Shown in pieces: positions 8,402 through 15,002 of a stretch of DNA of 40,160 bases. The notes under the pieces were generated by a model. The model was not told the DNA's origin. It saw only the letters and a list, made by a program, of their open reading frames with translations, and searched no databases. The first letter of the stretch is position 1, and every line of letters begins with the position of its first letter. The translations under genes and the position numbers were made by a program. Origin of the DNA: Pseudomonadota bacterium (GTDB lineage Bacteria; Myxococcota; UBA9042; PHBI01); NCBI GenBank assembly GCA_005772945.1, contig SXIE01000406.1, forward strand, positions 1 through 40,160, in the 5' to 3' direction.

Positions 8402-9526
8402 TCAGTGCGCCGGCGCGCCCTGAGCCACATGTCCATGCCCAGCGTGGGCACCGTCGTGTCCGTGTCCCTCGTGCTTCTCGTGCCCTTCGTGGTCATGCTC
8501 TTCGACGGCCAGCGACAGATACACGACAAAGAGCAGCGTGAAGACGACCGTCTGCACGATGCACACGAGGAGCCCGAGCGCCATCAGCGGCAACGGAATG
8601 AGCGGCAACCCGAAGCCCATGAAGATGAACAGCACCTGGTGGTCGCCGAACATGTTGCCCATGAGGCGCAGCCCGAGGCTCAGCGGCCGCACGCAATGCG
8701 AGATGAGCTCGATGACGATCATGAGCGGCGCGAGCACCAGCATCGGCCCCATGAAGTGCTTGAGATACTTGAGGATTCCGTGCGTCCGGAAGCCCTGGTA
8801 GTTGTAGTAGAGGAACGCCACGACACCGAGGACCAGCGTCGTATTGAGGCTCTGCGTCGGCGGCACGAACCCCGGCAGCATCCCGAGCAGGTTCGAAATC
8901 AGGATGAACGTCGCCGCCGCCGCGACCAGCGGCAGGAAGCGCACGGCTTTCTCGCGCGGCATCATCGACGTCATGAGCCCGAGGATCGCCTCGACCAGCA
9001 CATCAAAGAACGCCGCCGCGCTCCACTTCGCCGGCGGCACGACCTGATTCTTGACCGCACGCCGCGCCGCCAGCGCCAGCCCGAGCCCGATCAAGAACGC
9101 CAAGACGCCGAAAAACAGGTGCCCGACATTCAGGATCGCCGGCTTGTCGCCGTCGATCCACGACGGCCCCATCACGTTGGCGAGCTTGTCGCGGAACGCC
9201 TTGGGCAGCTCCATCCCGAGCCACCAGTGGCCGTCCTCCGGCGCCGGCACCCACGTCACCTCGCCGGTCGCCGCGTCCCGGACCTCCATGCCGCGCTGCT
9301 TCGGATTGCGCGCATGCTCGCCGCCGCCCGCACGCCCCGCCGCCGCATGCCCTGCCGCCCCATGCCCTGGTTGGTGCGGGTCGTGCCCGCCGGCCCCGCC
9401 ACGCCCGGGCGGCTCGTCCGCGCGCGACGCGCCGCCGAGGCCCCCGAGCACCGCCAACACCGCGCCCAGCGCGAACCAGCGTCGCGCGAACCCACCGAGA
9501 ACGTGCCTTTCGAAGCGCGTCTTCAC
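8402..9526 (-). CDS. atpB: ATP synthase Fo subunit a with His-rich extensions
   Basis: Subunit a provides the two half-channels for ions against the c-ring. The protein has 374 residues, versus about 230-270 in most bacteria. A Gly/His/Pro-rich segment (about 36-75) follows a signal-anchor-like helix (15-33). The membrane core starts near 130 and holds the essential Arg287 in SLGLRLMGN and the conserved QTVVFTLLF helix (325-333). The last 33 residues contain ten His and many Glu/Asp/Gly. The start is GTG at 9526, which overlaps the atpI stop (GTGA) and has AGGAG eight bases upstream. The longer open frame upstream is the shadow of atpI. A 97-base gap separates it from atpE. Confidence 0.94.
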   Translation of the reverse strand: MKTRFERHVLGGFARRWFALGAVLAVLGGLGGASRADEPPGRGGAGGHDPHQPGHGAAGHAAAGRAGGGEHARNPKQRGMEVRDAATGEVTWVPAPEDGHWWLGMELPKAFRDKLANVMGPSWIDGDKPAILNVGHLFFGVLAFLIGLGLALAARRAVKNQVVPPAKWSAAAFFDVLVEAILGLMTSMMPREKAVRFLPLVAAAATFILISNLLGMLPGFVPPTQSLNTTLVLGVVAFLYYNYQGFRTHGILKYLKHFMGPMLVLAPLMIVIELISHCVRPLSLGLRLMGNMFGDHQVLFIFMGFGLPLIPLPLMALGLLVCIVQTVVFTLLFVVYLSLAVEEHDHEGHEKHEGHGHDGAHAGHGHVAQGAPAH

Positions 9527-9951
9527 GAGCGATGCTCCTGTCCACTTGCCGATGGGTCCTGCGTCTTGAGCGCCGTCGCGATGAGCGCCGACGGCAGGAG
9601 CGTCGAGAACCCGATCAAGAACCCGAGGCTCTCGATCGGCAGGTTCGCCAGCGTCAGCCACACGACCGCGCACAACACCCCGAGCTTGAGCGCGAACAAC
9701 ACCGCGAATATGGCGCGACCGCGCTGTTTGCCGAGCAGGATGCGCCGCCCGAGCCACACCATCGACCGCAGATTCAGCACGCCGACGAGCCCGCCGACCG
9801 CCACCCCGTACATCATCGGCCCGAGCCCCGCGGCCAGATGCGTGATGACGATCGCAAGCACGACCAGGACGAGGTTCGTCACCTCGAGCTGGAACACCAG
9901 GCGTTCCCCCGGAGTGCGCGCCTTCTTGGCGGCGACCACTGCGTCGGTCAT
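9523..9951 (-). CDS. atpI: ATP synthase subunit I
   Basis: This is a small 142-residue membrane protein of the AtpI (UncI) family, which helps assemble the c-ring and supplies Mg or Ca transport in some bacteria. Four hydrophobic segments are visible, near residues 24-42, 45-63, 80-98 and 103-122. The block NLVLVVLAIVI ... GGLVGVLNLRSMVWLGRRIL resembles the family. The ATG at 9951 overlaps the upstream AtpZ stop (ATGA) and is preceded by AAGGAAG. The gene overlaps atpB by four bases downstream. Position and topology support the call more than sequence, which is poorly conserved in this family. Confidence 0.82.
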   Translation of the reverse strand: MTDAVVAAKKARTPGERLVFQLEVTNLVLVVLAIVITHLAAGLGPMMYGVAVGGLVGVLNLRSMVWLGRRILLGKQRGRAIFAVLFALKLGVLCAVVWLTLANLPIESLGFLIGFSTLLPSALIATALKTQDPSASGQEHRS

Positions 9952-10307
9952 GCCGCTTCCTTTCCGATGGCATGTCCGGGCGCCTGCCTCACCAACGAGT
10001 CGGCCCCGATCTCACGCGCCACGACGGCCCCAGGCTCGGGTCGCATCATGACCTTCTTGGCCCGCTTGTACGTCCGCCAAACCGCCTTGAAGGCGGCCCC
10101 GAACCCCGCGACCAGGAAGAACGCCATCCCCCACGGCGCGGTCCCCGCGGCGTCGTCGACGAGCTTGCCGAGGTACCAGCCAATCAACACCGACGCGCCC
10201 ATCTCGAGCCCGATCGACAGCCCGTCGGCCTGATCGCGCACTTCACGCCAGTCCCGTTTCTTGCGGGGCAGGGTTCCGCCGTTGCCGGCTTGGGTCGGGT
10301 CGCTCAC
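9948..10307 (-). CDS. atpZ: AtpZ/AtpI family protein
   Basis: This protein of about 119 residues has two membrane helices near the middle: GLEMGASVLIGWYLGKLVDD and GMAFFLVAGFGAAFKAVWR. The GASVLIGWYLG-(x)4-D pattern is the hallmark of AtpZ (DUF of F0F1 ATPase-associated proteins), which acts with AtpI as a small divalent-cation channel or assembly aid. The N-terminus is Arg/Lys-rich and cytoplasmic. Start choice is uncertain. GTG at 10307 is taken. The frame stays open to a TTG at 10343, which would add 12 residues. A TTGACG with a weak TACCGA 17 bases later overlaps that extension and could be an internal promoter. The gene overlaps atpI by four bases. Confidence 0.8.
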   Translation of the reverse strand: MSDPTQAGNGGTLPRKKRDWREVRDQADGLSIGLEMGASVLIGWYLGKLVDDAAGTAPWGMAFFLVAGFGAAFKAVWRTYKRAKKVMMRPEPGAVVAREIGADSLVRQAPGHAIGKEAA

Positions 10308-10352
10308 GGCGCGGTCGGTACCATGGGTGACACAGTGCGTCAACCCGTAATC

Positions 10353-10400
10353 GCGGCCCCCGGAACTGCGTCCGGGCCGCTTGGAATCAGGCCAAGCGGC
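10353..10400 (-). promoter_or_regulatory. two overlapping, mutually exclusive hairpins between alr and atpZ
   Basis: In the minus-strand transcript, about 22 bases after the alr stop, a perfect nine-pair hairpin forms (10376-10384 with 10392-10400, GCCGCTTGG/CCAAGCGGC). Five bases later in it, GCGGC (10376-10380) is also the left arm of a second ten-pair hairpin with a two-base bulge (10353-10364 with 10371-10380). Only one can form fully. No U-tract follows either. Attenuation, RNA processing between alr and the atp genes, or simple stability are possible. Confidence 0.4.
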
Positions 10401-10421
10401 TCAGTTATCGGTGCCGCGCCG

Positions 10422-11642
10422 TCACGACACGAGCACGCGCGGCACGGACGGATGGATGCGCGAGACGACCTCGTAATTGATGCTGCCCATCCAGCGCGCG
10501 ACCTCCTCGGCCGACACTCGCTCGTCGCCACCGCGCCCGTCATTGCCGAGCAGCGTCGCCACCCCGCCCGCCCGCGCCGACGGAATATCCGTCACATCGA
10601 CCATCACCATGTTCATGCACACGCGACCCCGGACGGGCGCGCGGATCCCGTCGATGAGCACGTGCCCGACGTTCGACAGCCGCCGGTCGTACCCCTCGTG
10701 ATACCCGATCGGAAGGACCGCCACGCGCATCGCATGCGTCGCGCGAAACGTCCGCCCGTAGCCGACCCAGGCGCCCGCCGGCACCTCCTTGACCTGCGCG
10801 ATGCGCGCCCGCCAGCTCAGCGCCGGCACCAACGCCGGCACGAACCCGCCTCGCCCGCCGCGCGCCTCGGGCAGCGCCAGCGCCGCCGCGAACGTCTCGG
10901 TCGACGGCCAAAGGCCATACGCCGAGATCCCGACGCGCACGAGCGCCGCATGCGTCCGCGGCCAGAGAATCGTCGCCGCCGAGTTCGCCGTATTCGGCAC
11001 CGGCACCGCCAAACCCGCTTCGCGAAAGGCCCGAACGGCCTCCTCGAAGCGCGCCACCTGCCCCAGCGCGAACCGATGATCGGTCGTATCCTCGATGTCC
11101 GCGTAGTGCGTCGAGATCCCCTCGAGCCGCACGCCCCCACCCGCCTCCGCCAGCGCCTGCACCCGCCGCCCGAGCGCCAGCGCCTCCGGCAACTCGAGCC
11201 CCTGCCGGTGGTTGCCCGTCTCGACCTTCACATGCACCGGCACCACGCGCCCCGCCGCCTTCCCCGCGGCCGCCAGCGCCTCGACCACCGCCCGGTCGTA
11301 CACAACCAGCCGCACATCGGCCCGCACAACCGCCGCCGCCGCCGCCGCCGGCACGTACCCGACGACATAGATGGGAACCGTGATCCCGGCCGCCCGCAGC
11401 GCCTCGGCCTCGTGCAACGCGTTACACACGAGCCAGTCGACACCCGCCCGGACGAACGCGCGCGACGCCACGACGAGCCCGTGCCCGTACGCGTCGGCCT
11501 TGACGACCACGCCCAGCTGAACGCCGTCGCCGAGCCGCCCGCGAAACGCCCGCACGTTCGCCGCCAGCGCCCCCTCGGAGACCTCGCACCACGTCAGACA
11601 CGCCGGCCCGTCCACATCGTCCACATCGTCCACGTCAGCCAT
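10422..11642 (-). CDS. alr: alanine racemase
   Basis: This 406-residue PLP enzyme interconverts L- and D-alanine for peptidoglycan synthesis in the cytoplasm. The PLP lysine is K48 in VVVKADAYGHG. The second catalytic base is Y295 in VGYGRTF. The THYADIEDTTDHRF stretch near 178-191 and the C-terminal CMNMVMVDVTD (342-352) are family blocks. The N-terminus contains a repeated Asp-Val-Asp unit encoded by a nine-base tandem repeat (11611-11637). The ATG at 11642 is preceded by a run of G that serves as ribosome binding site, 10 bases after the UPF0262 stop. A cell-wall gene transcribed into a proton-pump operon is unusual, although a 78-base spacer with hairpins separates them. Confidence 0.93.
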   Translation of the reverse strand: MADVDDVDDVDGPACLTWCEVSEGALAANVRAFRGRLGDGVQLGVVVKADAYGHGLVVASRAFVRAGVDWLVCNALHEAEALRAAGITVPIYVVGYVPAAAAAAVVRADVRLVVYDRAVVEALAAAGKAAGRVVPVHVKVETGNHRQGLELPEALALGRRVQALAEAGGGVRLEGISTHYADIEDTTDHRFALGQVARFEEAVRAFREAGLAVPVPNTANSAATILWPRTHAALVRVGISAYGLWPSTETFAAALALPEARGGRGGFVPALVPALSWRARIAQVKEVPAGAWVGYGRTFRATHAMRVAVLPIGYHEGYDRRLSNVGHVLIDGIRAPVRGRVCMNMVMVDVTDIPSARAGGVATLLGNDGRGGDERVSAEEVARWMGSINYEVVSRIHPSVPRVLVS

Positions 11643-11652
11643 ATCGCCCCCC

Positions 11653-12153
11653 CTAGACGCCTGGACCGTGTCGTCGATGCCGCGTGACGAGCTCGGCGGG
11701 GATATCGCAAGCCACCAGAAAGACGAGCGTGAAGAGGCGTCGCGCCAGCTTGAGGTCGATACCGAGGTGCCCTTCCACGGCCGCCAGATGGGGCCGAAGC
11801 GCCTTACGGATCCGGGCCGCCGCCTCGTCATGCACGAGCTTCTTCGCGTAATCCAGGCTCTCCCAGTCGCGCATGCCGAGCGTCCCACCGTCGGCCCGCG
11901 CGAGCCGCGCGATGATCTCGCGGTAGTCGCGAAAGGGGTCGCGCAGCAGGTCGAACGACAGCTCGGCCACGCGCTCGTCCCCCTCCGAAAACGCCAGCAC
12001 GATCGCAGCCCCGCCGTCCTCGCGTCGATGAATCGTGAACACCGGCGCATGCCCGTCGTGCTCGGCGTTGAGGTCCATGAGCGCGTGCTGCCACTCGCGC
12101 TCGCGCTCGGGTCGCACCCCGTCCCAGAGCCCGTCGGCGATCCGGAACTTCAC
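11653..12153 (-). CDS. UPF0262 family protein
   Basis: This is a soluble protein of 166 residues and unknown function. The block PFRDYREIIARL (near residue 75-86) and especially LDLKLARRLFTLVFLV-like sequence near the C-terminus (IDLKLARRLFTLVF) match the UPF0262 signature, best known from alphaproteobacteria, where it ends in ARRLFTL. The start is GTG at 12153, overlapping the mscS stop (GTGA). The downstream alr begins ten bases later. The longer open frame upstream is antisense-like noise inside mscS. There is no signal peptide or membrane span. Translational coupling to mscS and alr suggests one transcription unit, which says nothing definite about its role. Confidence 0.78.
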   Translation of the reverse strand: MKFRIADGLWDGVRPEREREWQHALMDLNAEHDGHAPVFTIHRREDGGAAIVLAFSEGDERVAELSFDLLRDPFRDYREIIARLARADGGTLGMRDWESLDYAKKLVHDEAAARIRKALRPHLAAVEGHLGIDLKLARRLFTLVFLVACDIPAELVTRHRRHGPGV

Positions 12154-13454
12154 GACTTGGCCTCGCGCGCCACGGCGAACGTCGTCCCGGGGAGAGCCTC
12201 CAGCGTCCGAATCGGATTCGGAATGACGATGCCGACCTCGCGGAAGCGCGCATGCAACCGCCGCAAGTACGCGTCCTTCAATCCGAAATGCGCGTCGTAG
12301 CTCTTGGCCCAAAGCCAGGTCCGAACCTCTGCATGGCCGTGCAAGAAAAACTCGACCCCCGCCGTCGCGCGATGCCCCGGCGCCGCCCGCGGCTCCTCCG
12401 TCTGGATCACCTCGCCCACCTCGGCCGCTATGTGGACGGCGCGATCCAAGTCCGTCGCATACGACAGCATGAAGGCGACCTGGAAGCGGTAGTCCTCGCG
12501 CGGCCGCGACATGTTGAAGAACATCGCCTGCGCCAGCTTCGAGTTCGGCACCACGATGTGCGTGTCGTTGCGCGTCAGGATGCGCGTGGTGCGCCAACCG
12601 ATGACCAGCACCCATCCCTGGAAGTTCTCGTCGATCTTCACGAAATCGCCCACCGACACCGGCTGATCGGACGCGATCATGATGCCCGCGAGGAAGTCGA
12701 CGACCGTCCCCTGCAGCGCGAAACCGACGGCCGCCGACCCGATCCCCAGCGTCGCCAGCGCGGGCGTCACATCGAAGCCGATCGACGACAGCGCCATCAG
12801 CGCACCGACGATGTAGAAGACGATCCGTGCCGTCGCGCGCAGGACCACGCCCGAGGTCTTCAAGACCTTCGAGCGCTCCGAGCGCGCCACCATCCAACCC
12901 TGCACGAGCCCGTCGAGAAAGAGCACAATCAAGACGATGACCGTCGTCTCGGTGCCCTTGGCGATGTACGTCTGCACGATCGCCGGAATCGGCACGATCG
13001 CCGCCCAGAGCCGAATCCCGGCGAGCACCAACGCCACGTACATCGGCCGCCCGAGCGCCTCGACGAGCGCGTCGTCGAGCGACATCTCGGTGCGCGCCGC
13101 ACGCGCCTCGAGCCACACGAGCGCCTTGCGGATCGCGTAGAACCCGAGCGCGAGAAACGCGATGAAGAACACCGTGGCCAGCACCCACGGCTCGGCGTCG
13201 TGTCGCACCCACGCCAGCACGCTCGGCGACAGCGGCACCGCCAGCGCCCAGAGGAACGCCCCCAGCGTGACCGCCCCCACGGCCGTGATGCGCGCGGTCA
13301 GCACGACGACGCGCTTCGACACCACCCGCGCCGCATCCAAACGCCCGAGCGCCCAACGCCGCCAACGCCCGACCAGCCACGTCATCACAAACGCCCACAC
13401 GGCGAATGCGAGCGACGGCGCAGCCCACGGCACCACCTCGTCCCAGTACGACAT
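12150..13454 (-). CDS. MscS-family mechanosensitive ion channel
   Basis: This 434-residue membrane protein is predicted to release solutes on hypo-osmotic shock. There are five to six hydrophobic segments. The pore helix and the start of the cytoplasmic cage are recognisable at LATLGIGSAAVGFALQGTV followed by DFLAGIMIASDQPVSVGDFVKI (about 235-275), the classical MscS signature with its Gly/Ala-packed TM3. A beta domain with ILTRNDTHIVVPNSKL follows, and the C-terminal alpha/beta cage ends near residue 425. The extra N-terminal spans make it longer than E. coli MscS (286 residues). It heads the run mscS, UPF0262, alr, atpZIBE and is divergent from the SerA-like gene. Confidence 0.88.
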   Translation of the reverse strand: MSYWDEVVPWAAPSLAFAVWAFVMTWLVGRWRRWALGRLDAARVVSKRVVVLTARITAVGAVTLGAFLWALAVPLSPSVLAWVRHDAEPWVLATVFFIAFLALGFYAIRKALVWLEARAARTEMSLDDALVEALGRPMYVALVLAGIRLWAAIVPIPAIVQTYIAKGTETTVIVLIVLFLDGLVQGWMVARSERSKVLKTSGVVLRATARIVFYIVGALMALSSIGFDVTPALATLGIGSAAVGFALQGTVVDFLAGIMIASDQPVSVGDFVKIDENFQGWVLVIGWRTTRILTRNDTHIVVPNSKLAQAMFFNMSRPREDYRFQVAFMLSYATDLDRAVHIAAEVGEVIQTEEPRAAPGHRATAGVEFFLHGHAEVRTWLWAKSYDAHFGLKDAYLRRLHARFREVGIVIPNPIRTLEALPGTTFAVAREAKS

Positions 13455-13524
13455 CCCCCGGAACGTCGCATCGCGAGCGCCCTCGCGACAAGAGGAGAGC
13501 GCGGGCCAGAAGAGGATTGTCTAG

Positions 13525-13537
13525 CCGCGCACCGCGG
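13525..13537. promoter_or_regulatory. small palindrome in the mscS/serA divergent spacer
   Basis: CCGCG-CAC-CGCGG is a five-pair inverted repeat (with one more G-T pair outside) in the 114-base spacer between the divergent mscS and SerA-like genes. It could be an operator serving both, or a leader hairpin. In sequence of this GC content a palindrome of this size can arise by chance. No convincing -35/-10 pair was seen. Confidence 0.25.
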
Positions 13538-13568
13538 TGTACGCCCCCTCCTCTATAAGGAGCGCACC

Positions 13569-14903
13569 ATGGACCCCAAGCTCGCCATCCCCCGCCGCTG
13601 GAACGGCCGCCTGACCAAGGCGCTGGTGCTCGAGAACCCGAGCGAGGTCCTCGACGAGGAGCTGCGCCGCCAGGGAATCGACGTCCAGCGCATCAAGGAT
13701 GCGCCGACCGAAGACGAGCTCGTGCGCATCCTCGAGGCCGGGCAGCACCATGTGATCTTCAAGCGCTCGCTGGTCGAGATCAACGACCGCGTCATCGGCG
13801 CGAGCAAGAACCTCGCAGCAGTGATGCTGTGCTGCATCGGCGACGACTCCGTCGACAAAGACGCCGCCGCACGCCACGGCGTCATGGTAACGAACGACCC
13901 GGTGTCCAACGGCCGCTCTGTCGCCGAGCTCGTCATCGGCGAGCTGATCGCCCTCTCGCGCCGCGTCTTCGACTCCGTCATCGAGATGACCGAGTCGGTG
14001 TGGCGCAAGAACTCGACCGCGCGCTACGAGGTCCTGGGCAAGCGCCTCGGCATCGTGGGCTTCGGCAATATCGGCCGCCAGGTGGCGCAGCTCGCCAAGT
14101 CGCTCGGCATCGACGTCATCTTCTACGACTCGGCGCCCATCCCTCGCGAGGTCGGCATCGCCATGGGCTACCAGCCCTGCGAGTCGATCCGCGACCTCAT
14201 GGCCGCCTGCGACTTCGTCACCGTCCACGTCTCCGCGACGGACGTCCACGGCGCCTCGAACCGCGATCTCTTCACCTACGACACGTTCAAGGCCTTCGGC
14301 GCCCAGCGCCCCAAGAGCTCGCCGCGCATCTTCCTGAACCTCGCGCGCGGCTTCGTGGTCCCACCCGACGACCTGCGACGCGCGATCGCCGACGGCCTCA
14401 TCGGCTACGCCATGACCGACGTCTTCCCCGACGAGCCGCGCTCGTCCGACACTCACACCTGGGCCAATCCCTATCACGGCGAAGCGCGCGTCTTCGCGAC
14501 CCCCCACATCGGCGCCGCGACGCTCGAAGCCCAGCCGCGGATCGCCCGCTACGTCGCGCGCACGGCCGAACTCTTCAATCGCTACGGCATGATCCGCGAC
14601 TGCGTCTTCCGCCCACGCGCCAAGATCGAGTTCGAGGCGCCCGAAGGACAGCACATCCTCGCCGTCGTCCACACCGACAAGCGCGGCACGAAGAAGGCCG
14701 TCGACGACGCCATCTATGAGGCCGGCGCGAGCAACGTCCGCTCCGCCCACGTCGACTTTCCCGAGTTCGGCATCGCCTACGATGTGTCCGTCCTCGACCG
14801 TCCGCTCGCCGACGCCCAGCTCGATCTGCTGGTCGAGATGGCCGCGCGCATCACCGGCGAGCCCAACGCCATCCGCTGGTTGCGGGCCTTCGCCGCCGAA
14901 TAA
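13569..14903 (+). CDS. serA: D-3-phosphoglycerate dehydrogenase (SerA-like)
   Basis: This 444-residue cytoplasmic NAD-dependent enzyme of serine synthesis oxidises 3-phosphoglycerate to 3-phosphohydroxypyruvate. The sequence follows the E. coli SerA pattern. CCIGDDSVDKDAAARHG and SNGRSVAELVIGE (about 88-125) are substrate-domain blocks. GFGNIG (164-169) is the Rossmann dinucleotide motif. The catalytic triad candidates are R260 (NLARG), E289 (DEP) and H313 (TPHIGAAT). The C-terminal 75 residues look like an ACT-type regulatory domain (EGQHILAVVHTDKRGT and following). A strong AAGGAG six bases before the ATG at 13569 sets the start, and the open frame upstream of it is antisense to mscS. Other 2-hydroxyacid dehydrogenases are possible but less likely. 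Confidence 0.88.
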   Translation: MDPKLAIPRRWNGRLTKALVLENPSEVLDEELRRQGIDVQRIKDAPTEDELVRILEAGQHHVIFKRSLVEINDRVIGASKNLAAVMLCCIGDDSVDKDAAARHGVMVTNDPVSNGRSVAELVIGELIALSRRVFDSVIEMTESVWRKNSTARYEVLGKRLGIVGFGNIGRQVAQLAKSLGIDVIFYDSAPIPREVGIAMGYQPCESIRDLMAACDFVTVHVSATDVHGASNRDLFTYDTFKAFGAQRPKSSPRIFLNLARGFVVPPDDLRRAIADGLIGYAMTDVFPDEPRSSDTHTWANPYHGEARVFATPHIGAATLEAQPRIARYVARTAELFNRYGMIRDCVFRPRAKIEFEAPEGQHILAVVHTDKRGTKKAVDDAIYEAGASNVRSAHVDFPEFGIAYDVSVLDRPLADAQLDLLVEMAARITGEPNAIRWLRAFAAE

Positions 14904-14939
14904 GCACGCCCCTCACGCGCCCGACCGAACCACACGCGC

Positions 14940-14954
14940 CCCCCGGTTCGGGGG
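14940..14954 (+). terminator. GC hairpin after the SerA-like gene
   Basis: Six-pair stem CCCCCG/CGGGGG with a three-base loop GTT, 37 bases after the serA stop. No T-run follows directly (a TTTT appears about 17 bases on), so it is at best a weak or factor-assisted terminator before the AAA+ gene. Confidence 0.35.
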
Positions 14955-15002
14955 CCCCGCGCGGCTTGAGTTTTCGCTGTGCGCGGCGCACCATGGCCCG
15001 CG

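Noticed and set aside
12252..13568. Upstream extension of the SerA-like frame
   Set aside because: Antisense to mscS, His/Arg-rich, and a perfect ribosome site marks the ATG at 13569.
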